Of a stretch of 64,000 bases of DNA, positions 45,249-52,470 are shown in pieces; position 1 is the stretch's first letter; every line of letters begins with the position of its first letter. The stretch comes from Gimesia maris (GTDB taxonomy: Bacteria; Planctomycetota; Planctomycetia; Planctomycetales; Planctomycetaceae), in contig NZ_CP042910.1 of NCBI RefSeq assembly GCF_008298035.1, forward strand, positions 3,797,001-3,861,000, written 5' to 3'. The position numbers and the translations under genes were made by a program. Below the pieces are notes generated by a model. That model was not told the origin of the DNA. It ran no database searches and saw only the letters and a program-made list of their open reading frames with translations.

Positions 45249-45506
45249 ATGTCTGCACATCACCAAACGAAAGTCATCAGCATTCTGCGTTCGCTTTGTT
45301 GCATGCTGGGTTTGTTTGTGGTGATTTATGTACTCAGCGTGGGACCGGTCATCGCCATTTTCAGTTATTCCGATGGTTATATGTCCCCCGAGCAGATTCG
45401 CCTCGTCAATTTTCTGTATGCCCCCTTAAGCTGGCCCGTCGAGTGCAGTGCCTCGTATCGAAGTCTGTTTCAGTCCTACGTTGATCTCTGGTTAAGGTTG
45501 ATCTGA
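45249..45506 (+). CDS. Small single-TM protein, paralogue 2 of 4
   Basis: 85 residues, preceded by CTGAGGAATCCGAAC. Same design as the gene at 42966: polar N-terminus, one helix with VIYVLSVGPVIAIF, then NFLYAPLSWPV. It keeps the YVLSVGPV core exactly. It has two adjacent Cys at the helix start. Function unknown. Confidence 0.7.
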   Translation: MSAHHQTKVISILRSLCCMLGLFVVIYVLSVGPVIAIFSYSDGYMSPEQIRLVNFLYAPLSWPVECSASYRSLFQSYVDLWLRLI

Positions 45507-45646
45507 GCAGATTCGGCTCTCAAATAATCAGTGATCGGTCTCCTGCTCTGGCCATACTTCTGATTTGCGCCAGATGTGTGTATAATCCTGCACCGTGCTG
45601 ACATAACAAGACCACAAATTCACAGGAAAACCGCTTCAGGGCTACG

Positions 45647-46984
45647 ATGGAAGATCACTGGATACTACGCAGACGTGAGGACGAAGAAGGCCACCCGCGA
45701 AAAACGTTTAACGATCCCGACTCCGAAAACTTTGAATCGCAATTTTTGCGAGATAAAGCCCGGATTATTCATTCGTCCGCGTTTCGTCGGCTGCAGTCGA
45801 AAACGCAGGTGTTTTCTCTGGGCGACAGTGACTTCTACCGCACGCGTCTCACGCACTCCCTTGAGGTCGCGCAGATCGGCGCCAGTATTGCCTCGCACCT
45901 GCGGTTCTCCTCACCACTGGACCAGCTCTCCACGCTGATTCCCTCCAACAGTCTGATCGAAGCAGTCTGTCTGGCCCACGACCTGGGACATCCTCCCTAC
46001 GGGCATGGCGGTGAATATTCGCTGAATAAGCACATGCACCAGAATGGCGGCTTCGAAGGCAACGGACAGACTCTGCGCATCGTCTGCCGCCTGGGGGAAT
46101 TTTCCGATCATCATGGTCTGGACCTGACCAGGAGAACGCTGCTGGGCCTGTTAAAATATCCCGCCACGCATTCGCAGGTGGCCAATTATGAAAAACTGCA
46201 GAACCACAGCGACGATTCCCCCTCAAAACTCTCGCTCTATGGGCCCCCGAAATGCATTCACGATGATGACGCCGATCTCCTGGAATGGATCCTGCAGCCC
46301 TTCTCCGCCAGTGATAAAGCGATCCTCTCAGAGATCAAGACAAAACCGGGTGGGCATGCAAAAACGGTCCGCAAGTCTTTCGATACATCGATCATGGAGC
46401 TGGCAGACGATATTGCCTATGGCGTGCACGACCTGGAAGATGCCATCGCACTCGGACTCGTGTCGCAGAAGATCTGGAATGCTGAAGTCATGGAGCAGAT
46501 TCAGTCTTTTGAAGATTCTTACCTGGCGGATGTCGTCACCCGTTATACGGAAAAACTGTTTTCCGGCTCGCATAAACAGCTCAAGCACGGCATCAGCAAC
46601 ATCGTCGGCGGACTGATTCGCGATACCGAAATCCGGGATCTGCAATCGGGCGAACATGAGTTGATCCGTTATAATGCCTGCCTCAAAGCCGACTCGGCTG
46701 CCATTCTTGATATCCTCAAAACATTCGTGCTCAAACATGTGATCCGTCAGCGTCAAAATCAGATTCTGGAAATCAAAGGCCAGATGATTGTCGACAAACT
46801 GTTCGAGGCCCTCCTCGAAAATCCCGAGCGATTGTTGAAGCCGGACGAGTATGAGCTTTATAAAACATCTAACTCAAAACGGGTCCTGTCTGACTATGTC
46901 TCGGGGATGACCGACCTGTACGCCAGCCGCCTCTACAGCAGCCTGTTTCTGCCCCAGTCCGGGTCATTATTTGATCAGTTCTGA
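45647..46984 (+). CDS. dgt: dGTPase-family HD phosphohydrolase
   Basis: 445 residues. HD-domain metal ligands are seen as TRLTHSLEVAQIG (His), CLAHDLGHPPYGHGGE (HD, with the downstream His/Glu) and the later ELADDIAYGVHDLEDA (Asp). An N-terminal DKARIIHSSAFRRLQSKTQV is the family's nucleotide-binding segment. dGTPases split dNTPs to deoxynucleoside and triphosphate; some act against phage by depleting dNTPs. Nothing around it shows a defence island, so housekeeping is equally likely. Confidence 0.9.
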   Translation: MEDHWILRRREDEEGHPRKTFNDPDSENFESQFLRDKARIIHSSAFRRLQSKTQVFSLGDSDFYRTRLTHSLEVAQIGASIASHLRFSSPLDQLSTLIPSNSLIEAVCLAHDLGHPPYGHGGEYSLNKHMHQNGGFEGNGQTLRIVCRLGEFSDHHGLDLTRRTLLGLLKYPATHSQVANYEKLQNHSDDSPSKLSLYGPPKCIHDDDADLLEWILQPFSASDKAILSEIKTKPGGHAKTVRKSFDTSIMELADDIAYGVHDLEDAIALGLVSQKIWNAEVMEQIQSFEDSYLADVVTRYTEKLFSGSHKQLKHGISNIVGGLIRDTEIRDLQSGEHELIRYNACLKADSAAILDILKTFVLKHVIRQRQNQILEIKGQMIVDKLFEALLENPERLLKPDEYELYKTSNSKRVLSDYVSGMTDLYASRLYSSLFLPQSGSLFDQF

Positions 46985-47034
46985 ATTCGGAGCAGACAAA
47001 CTTGTGTGAGATGCTGTGAGTCAGCAGTTCCAGT

Positions 47035-47838
47035 TCACCCCAACGTTGATTTCACACGATGCGGCGGCAGATAGATCGTGAATTCGGTCTGGTGCTGCAT
47101 CAGAACGCTGTGTACATGGAGTGCCTCACCCGGTTCAGCCAGACCCAGTTCGGTGAGCAAGTCGAAGCGGGCAGATTGCACGCTGCCGACGGTAGTCTGC
47201 AAACGATCGTGCCAGATGGAATAGGAGCCGAGTTGGCCATCCCGCCGATAGAAATAGCCTTTCCGTGGATGCGTCAGCAGAACCAGCCCCGATTCCAGAT
47301 CGTCAAAGCCAGTGAGTTCTGTCGGCGGTTCGCCTGTATCGGTCAGTTCTACTTCCGCGTCGGCCCAGCTGTTCGTGGCCTGCATGCGATAGGTCGTGTA
47401 ACGTTGTAACGTGTTATCGAAGACACAATCGAATTCAATGTGAGCGCGATGCCAGGGAAGTTTCCAGAGAAATCGCGGCACAGAAACGGTCCAGGAAGCA
47501 AGCGACGTTCCAAAGAACCAGGCAATGTGTTCGCCGGTTTCAGTATCTGTCGCATACATTCGATAGTTCGTCTGCCCGAACCGCCACTTGAGCCACGGGA
47601 TGTGGGCGAAGCGAAAGTCCTGATCGACGAAAGGCACCACAGACACCAGCGCCCATTCCTGGCCATCGACGTTAATGAGATCAAGTTCAAAGCGGGGATG
47701 CAGCTGCAGGCGGGCGACTTCAGGATCCACCAGACAGGTGATGATGGCGAAGTGGGCCAGTGTCGTATCGACGTCCATCCCCCGGGGAGGCTGACGGAAC
47801 AGCAAGTCCTTATTAAATGCTAATGGTTCCATATTCAA
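47035..47838 (-). CDS. DUF2071 family protein
   Basis: 267 residues, no signal peptide or membrane helix. It reads through as DUF2071 (VDPEVARLQLHPRFELDLIN near residue 37, ALVSVVPFVDQDFR, GQTNYRMYATD). The family fold is acetoacetate-decarboxylase-like but its reaction is unknown. It is convergent with the dGTPase gene, 50 bp between stops. Function unknown. Confidence 0.8.
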   Translation of the reverse strand: MNMEPLAFNKDLLFRQPPRGMDVDTTLAHFAIITCLVDPEVARLQLHPRFELDLINVDGQEWALVSVVPFVDQDFRFAHIPWLKWRFGQTNYRMYATDTETGEHIAWFFGTSLASWTVSVPRFLWKLPWHRAHIEFDCVFDNTLQRYTTYRMQATNSWADAEVELTDTGEPPTELTGFDDLESGLVLLTHPRKGYFYRRDGQLGSYSIWHDRLQTTVGSVQSARFDLLTELGLAEPGEALHVHSVLMQHQTEFTIYLPPHRVKSTLG

Positions 47839-48106
47839 TCATCCGCAGGGGCAATATGTGTGGGAATGTCTCAAATTGCCTGATAGAAACTGTAGCAGCT
47901 GATTCCTGGTTTGTCGAATGATTCCAGACGACATTGATCGATGAGAAAGAGTCATTGTGATCTTATACGATAAGGAAACCGGCATCAGGACAGAAAGCAG
48001 GTATCGCAGGTTGCCGCTGAATATCGAAAATTGTGATATCTTTCTGAAGCAGGACCGCTAAAATAATCAGGCACGTTTCGATGGATCTTGTCTGGAGAAA
48101 TCCTGC

Positions 48107-48355
48107 ATGGCCGAGAACAGGAAATTGAAAATACTGCGTTCATGCGGCTCATTGGTAATTGTTTTACTGTTGATCTATGTCCTGAGTTTCGGCCCGGTAC
48201 TGGTCTTTCTGGAAGACCAATACGGACAAGTGCCCCGCGCGTATCATGCGCGGCTGGAAATGTTCTACGCACCTGTGATTGGGGCACTTAACAGAAACGA
48301 ATTATTCGCGAAGTTCTACACTGAGTATTACGAGCTCATTCGCTTAAGGAAATGA
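48107..48355 (+). CDS. Small single-TM protein, paralogue 3 of 4
   Basis: 82 residues. Basic start (MAENRKLKILRSCG), helix with LLIYVLSFGPVLVF, then EMFYAPVIGAL. It is the upstream member of a tandem pair with the gene at 48434, which has exactly the same length. CTGGAGAAATCC precedes the ATG. Function unknown. Confidence 0.7.
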   Translation: MAENRKLKILRSCGSLVIVLLLIYVLSFGPVLVFLEDQYGQVPRAYHARLEMFYAPVIGALNRNELFAKFYTEYYELIRLRK

Positions 48356-48433
48356 AACTTGGTAATCCCGGGAGAGTCATTTCCTGCACGGATCCAGTTC
48401 CACTGTTTCTGTTTTATTGAGGAGTCAGGATCT

Positions 48434-48682
48434 GTGAAAACCAGTCATGAACTCACCAGGAAAATCATCCGTCGCTGCGGCTACAGTATCGCTATCCTGC
48501 TGACACTCTATCTGCTGAGTGCGGGACCGATCATCGCAATCTGCCGCCAGTTCGCCGCCAGCCCTGTCGGGCCGTCCCCTGCCATGTATTATATCGGTAT
48601 GTTTTACACGCCCCTGTTTGAAGTACCGATGTTGGTGCCGATCGTGGAATTTTACATCGGACTCTGGGAGAAAATCATCTGA
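48434..48682 (+). CDS. Small single-TM protein, paralogue 4 of 4
   Basis: 82 residues from GTG 48434 (GAGGAGTCAGGATCT upstream); this start gives the same length as paralogue 3. Helix motif LYLLSAGPIIAIC, then GMFYTPLFEVP. It is the most diverged copy. The frame is open further upstream, but those residues do not match the family. Confidence 0.68.
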   Translation: MKTSHELTRKIIRRCGYSIAILLTLYLLSAGPIIAICRQFAASPVGPSPAMYYIGMFYTPLFEVPMLVPIVEFYIGLWEKII

Positions 48683-49135
48683 TGTATCAATACAGGATAG
48701 AGAGAATCATACCGGGATTTCGCCATCTGGCCTCTGCTGGGGAAACGTTTCAACTCCAAATAGACCAGCAGGAACAACCAGTAGTCCGGTAAATAGGGGG
48801 GCCTGCGAAAATCTTCCCATTTTTATGCCTGTCTGGTGGTTCTGGACAGTACTTATGGGACTGTCCAGAAATAGGCTAAAGCAGTTTAGTCGAACTTTAC
48901 AAAAAAACAGTACCAAGTATAATGAACCTGTCATGAAAGTATGACGAGCAGAGACAAGGTGTAGAATAACCTCCTTCGGGTCGTTCATCTCTTCCCGCTC
49001 CATTGTGCGTAGCTGGCCTACTACGTAAGTATCCGCTTCGATTTTTGTAGCTTTATCTGCTTTCATTATTTGACTATCGCTGGCTCTGTATGTGAGCTGT
49101 CGTGTGTCACCGGTTTATTTGGTTGGAGAGCAGAA
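48683..49135. other. Intergenic with a perfect 11-bp hairpin
   Basis: No ORF of note in 453 bp. TTCTGGACAGT (48840-48850) pairs exactly with ACTGTCCAGAA (48860-48870) across nine bases. No T-tract follows, so it is more likely a regulatory or RNA element than a terminator. Cold-shock genes often carry long structured leaders; the distance to the ATG at 49136 would allow one. Confidence 0.45.
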
Positions 49136-49336
49136 ATGCCACAAGGTAAGATTAAGAGAATTGTTTCAGATCGCGGATTCGGGTTCATTGAAGGCGAACG
49201 GGGCGACCTGTTTTTTCATTATTCTGAAGTACAGGGTGTGACACTCGAAGAACTTCAGGAAGGTCAGATGGTCGAATACGAAGTCGGTCAGGGTCGTAAA
49301 GGTCCCTGTGCGACAGGCGTGAAAGTCGTCGACTAG
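49136..49336 (+). CDS. Cold-shock domain protein
   Basis: 66 residues forming one cold-shock domain. RNP1 is DRGFGFIEG and RNP2 is DLFFHYSE, both binding single-stranded nucleic acid. The ATG at 49136 has TTGGAGAG upstream; the frame is open to 49070 but the domain begins here. Like other CspA-type proteins it should act as an RNA chaperone. The stop codon lies at the very start of a 103-nt repeat. Confidence 0.9.
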   Translation: MPQGKIKRIVSDRGFGFIEGERGDLFFHYSEVQGVTLEELQEGQMVEYEVGQGRKGPCATGVKVVD

Positions 49337-49437
49337 ACTGTGTCCAGTTTTACTGTAGCGTCTCCAGGGCCATTTGGTCCGAGTATACTAGATTGAGAGA
49401 CGCTATGGTTAAATGTGATGCGCTCTAGTCATAGACC
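49335..49437 (+). repeat. 103-nt structured repeat, copy 1
   Basis: Starts on the stop codon of the cold-shock gene. Perfect 9-bp outer arms TAGCGTCTC and GAGACGCTA enclose about 35 bases, including a smaller GGGCC/GGTCC stem, and the 3' part TATGGTTAAAT is shared with copy 2 (42459-42561, opposite strand). Here it would form the 3' untranslated region of the cold-shock mRNA, ahead of a terminator. Confidence 0.65.
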
Positions 49438-49455
49438 GCTGAACTCTACAGTTAA

Positions 49456-49485
49456 AACGCCCGGATTTCTTCCGGGCGTTTTTTT
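49456..49485 (+). terminator. Rho-independent terminator between convergent genes
   Basis: AACGCCCGGA and TCCGGGCGTT form a 10-bp stem with a short loop, followed by seven T's. It ends the cold-shock transcript; the reverse strand has four T's after the same stem, so it may serve the phosphatase gene too. Confidence 0.85.
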
Positions 49486-49491
49486 ATTGAT

Positions 49492-50847
49492 TCAATCTTT
49501 TTTCGCAGAGCCTGTCCGTTCCGGCGTATCGGGAATCTGATTGATCAGCTCATTCGGTCCTCCCACGCGAGAATTCTTTCGCAGTGTAAACGCATCGTAC
49601 AGGGTGCCTGTTGCAGTAAATGCCTGGTAGCGAATTTCTTTCGGCTCAACTGTTATCACCTGGTAGAGCTGAGTTTCAGCGGCCCGTCTTAAAAATTCAT
49701 TCTTTGCCTTGAGCTCATACATTTTAGGGCCACTCACCGAGACAGCATACACTGTTCCTCCAGCTGATTGATGCGATGCCTTGCGTTTGGTGTTACGCTG
49801 CAGTTGTAATCCCGTGCGACCATAAGAGTGGTCGTGCCCCTGCAGCACCAGGTCGACTTGATATTTGTCATAGAGCGGCTGCCAGTGCTCGCGAAGTTCC
49901 GGGTTGTCCCGCCCTTCACTGACGGAATTAATGGGGTGGTGATGTGTGATAATCGTCCAGCGGTTCGGGTTTTCCTTGAGGACGGTTTCCAGCCATTTGG
50001 CCTGTGCCTCTCTGTCGTCCATCGAGTTCAGGCCGATGAAGCGTATTCCCTGGAAGTCGAGATAATAAACGGTCTCTTTCATTCCATTGGGACCGTTCTC
50101 CGGAAATTCAAATCGTTGTCGCCAGCGTCGCGCCAGATGTCTTTTTTTGGTTTTCTGTTCCTCAGCCGTCGGGTTCACACGATTGACGTCATATTCATGA
50201 TTCCCCGGAATAGCCATATTAGTCAGCATCCCGTTAATCCAGCCTCCCGAATAATTCCATTCCCCCCATTCCTCATCTTTATTACCTCGATTAACCAGAT
50301 CTCCCGCATGCAGCAGAAAACGGGCCTCGGGAGCGGTGAGTACCGCCTGTCGGATCACGCGTGACCAGAGCGATTTGATCTGATTCTGTGCATCGCCGAA
50401 GTAGATAAAGGTAATCGGATCGTCTTGATCACTCAAGGTACGAAACTGCATCCACTCACTCCAGGTGTCATCAGCACCGACCCGGTAGGCATAGAGTGTG
50501 TCCGGTTTGAGGTCGGTAAATGTGATGGCATGAAAATGACAGTCCCCCAGATCTGTTTTCAACTGACTGGTTTCCGCCTTGAACTGACGCGCTGTTTTGG
50601 CAAAGTCCGGCCCTGCTTCAGCGACGGCGATTTCTCCATAACATTTTGTAACGGAAGTGTCGGTTCGCCAGGTGACTGATTGAGTATGAGCGGGGTCCTG
50701 TTTCCACGTCAGCATGATTCGGTCTGGAACGGGAGTTGGCTGATAAATCTGTGCGCCCGGTTCTTTAGCATAGGTTAAAGTATGAGCTGGCAAAGTGAAG
50801 CCGAGCAGACTGAGTGTGAGAAACAGGATGCAGGAGTGGTGGGACAT
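49492..50847 (-). CDS. Purple-acid-phosphatase-like metallophosphoesterase
   Basis: 451 residues, exported (signal to about TYAKE). A fibronectin-III-like N-terminal domain (about 35-145; RIMLTWKQDPAHTQSVTWRT) leads to the calcineurin-like domain with dinuclear-metal motifs YFGDAQNQ, HAGDLVNRG, GNHEYD, THHHP and QGHDHSYGR. This is the usual plan of purple acid phosphatases. The first motif has Gln where many enzymes have His. Likely periplasmic phosphate release from organic esters. Confidence 0.9.
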   Translation of the reverse strand: MSHHSCILFLTLSLLGFTLPAHTLTYAKEPGAQIYQPTPVPDRIMLTWKQDPAHTQSVTWRTDTSVTKCYGEIAVAEAGPDFAKTARQFKAETSQLKTDLGDCHFHAITFTDLKPDTLYAYRVGADDTWSEWMQFRTLSDQDDPITFIYFGDAQNQIKSLWSRVIRQAVLTAPEARFLLHAGDLVNRGNKDEEWGEWNYSGGWINGMLTNMAIPGNHEYDVNRVNPTAEEQKTKKRHLARRWRQRFEFPENGPNGMKETVYYLDFQGIRFIGLNSMDDREAQAKWLETVLKENPNRWTIITHHHPINSVSEGRDNPELREHWQPLYDKYQVDLVLQGHDHSYGRTGLQLQRNTKRKASHQSAGGTVYAVSVSGPKMYELKAKNEFLRRAAETQLYQVITVEPKEIRYQAFTATGTLYDAFTLRKNSRVGGPNELINQIPDTPERTGSAKKD

Positions 50848-51015
50848 GGTGTGCCTTGGACTGTGAAACAGCGGGAATGAATACTTGTAGAATGGCAGGA
50901 GCCTGACGGTGATTATCAGTCTGGTTATATCGCGCAGGGATATGACAGATTAAGTCTACGGACTGCAGATGTGGCTGATTTCATCGAATCTTCATTGAGC
51001 GTGACAGCAATTGCT

Positions 51016-52455
51016 TCAGGAAAAGAGTTCTGAAACAACGCGGCCTTCCACATCGGTCAGCCGGAAATCCCGGCCGGCATGACGATACGTTAATCGCTCG
51101 TGGTCAATGCCCAGCAGATGCAGCAGCGTGGCGTGCATGTCATGCATGTGTACTTTGTTTTCGACCGCTTCGTGGCCAAATTCATCGGTCGCGCCATACG
51201 AGAAACCAGCTTTGACGCCCGCACCACACAGGAAGTGGGTGAAGCCTTTGGGATTATGGTCTCGCCCGTCCACGCCCTGCTTGAAGGGATTACGACCGAA
51301 CTCCCCGCCCCACCAGATCAGTGTGTCTTCCAGCAGACCACGCTGCTTCATATCCTGGATTAATCCAGCGACCGGTTTGTCGCTTGCTTTTGCATGAATT
51401 TCGTGTTTCTGGATTTTACTGTGCTGGTCCCAGCGGGGCGTATTGCCGTTGTCGGCGTAATTCACCTGGATGTAGCGCGTTCCGGCTTCTGCCATGCGAC
51501 GGGCCAACAGGCACTGGCGTCCAAAATCATCGGTTTCTGGCTGTCCGATTCCATATAAATCAAATGTGGCCTTTGATTCTCCCGACAGATCAGTCAGACC
51601 CGGTGCATGCTGCTGCATTCGGAAGGCCAGTTCGAATGAATTCACGACGGCCGCGAGTTCGTCATCTTCCCGGTTCGACTGTAACTGACTCTGATTCAGT
51701 GACTGCAGCAGATTTAACTGCTGACGCTGTTTCGTAAGGGACCACTGTTGATTTTTGACATTATTAAAACGGGCCTCTTTCGCCGGCTGGGCGGCCCGTC
51801 CCAATGCAGTCCCCTGGTAATGCGAAGGCAGAAACGCGTTTGAATAATTGCGGGGACCGCCGTTCGAGGAAGAAGGAGAAATGGTTATGAAACCGGGAAT
51901 GTTCTCGTTCTCGGTTCCCAGTCCGTAAGTGACCCATGAACCAACCGAGGGCATAATCAGGTTTGTTGTTCCGGTATGCAGAAACAGAGTGCTCGGGCCA
52001 TGCGCTACGCCGTTGGTGTGCATGCTGTGCACGAAGCACAGATCGTCTACCTGTTTGCCGATTTCCGGAAACAGATCGGAGACCCAGTGACCGGTTTCAC
52101 CGTACTGGCGGAATTTCCAGAGGGACTGCATTACCTTTTCTTTGCCATAGCCGCCTGTCTTGGCGATCTTGCGGGAGTCCTTGAATTCCAGTTCTTCCCC
52201 ATCTTTTTTCGCCAGCAGCGGTTTATAATCAAAGGTATCAACCTGACTGGGACCGCCTTGCATGAAGATAAAAATGATGCGTTTGGCACGCGGGGGAAAC
52301 ATCGGTTCCTGGGGAGCCAGCGGATTCTGATGGGAGACAGAAGGACTGTTCGCGCGAGCGGAATTCAACATTCCATTGAGCGCCAGGGAACCAAAACCAC
52401 AGGCGGAGGTGGCCAGTAACTGACGTCGGGTAACGGGTTGATGTTGTGGGAACAT
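51016..52455 (-). CDS. DUF1501 family Tat-exported protein
   Basis: 479 residues. Tat signal QPVTRRQLLATSACGFGSLA; family motifs FIFMQGGPSQVDTFDYKP near residue 62, FVHSMHTNGVAHGPS, and LIWWGGEFGRNPFKQGVDGR, ending in HDMHATLLHLLGIDHERLTY. This longer subtype differs from the one at 3166. It lies 15 bp after the DUF1553 gene, so they form one operon. Biochemical role unknown. Confidence 0.9.
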   Translation of the reverse strand: MFPQHQPVTRRQLLATSACGFGSLALNGMLNSARANSPSVSHQNPLAPQEPMFPPRAKRIIFIFMQGGPSQVDTFDYKPLLAKKDGEELEFKDSRKIAKTGGYGKEKVMQSLWKFRQYGETGHWVSDLFPEIGKQVDDLCFVHSMHTNGVAHGPSTLFLHTGTTNLIMPSVGSWVTYGLGTENENIPGFITISPSSSNGGPRNYSNAFLPSHYQGTALGRAAQPAKEARFNNVKNQQWSLTKQRQQLNLLQSLNQSQLQSNREDDELAAVVNSFELAFRMQQHAPGLTDLSGESKATFDLYGIGQPETDDFGRQCLLARRMAEAGTRYIQVNYADNGNTPRWDQHSKIQKHEIHAKASDKPVAGLIQDMKQRGLLEDTLIWWGGEFGRNPFKQGVDGRDHNPKGFTHFLCGAGVKAGFSYGATDEFGHEAVENKVHMHDMHATLLHLLGIDHERLTYRHAGRDFRLTDVEGRVVSELFS

Positions 52456-52470
52456 GGAATCACTCCAGGT

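Noticed and set aside
45647..46984. dGTPase as part of an anti-phage island
   Set aside because: Neighbouring genes are small membrane or unknown proteins with no defence family; housekeeping role cannot be excluded.
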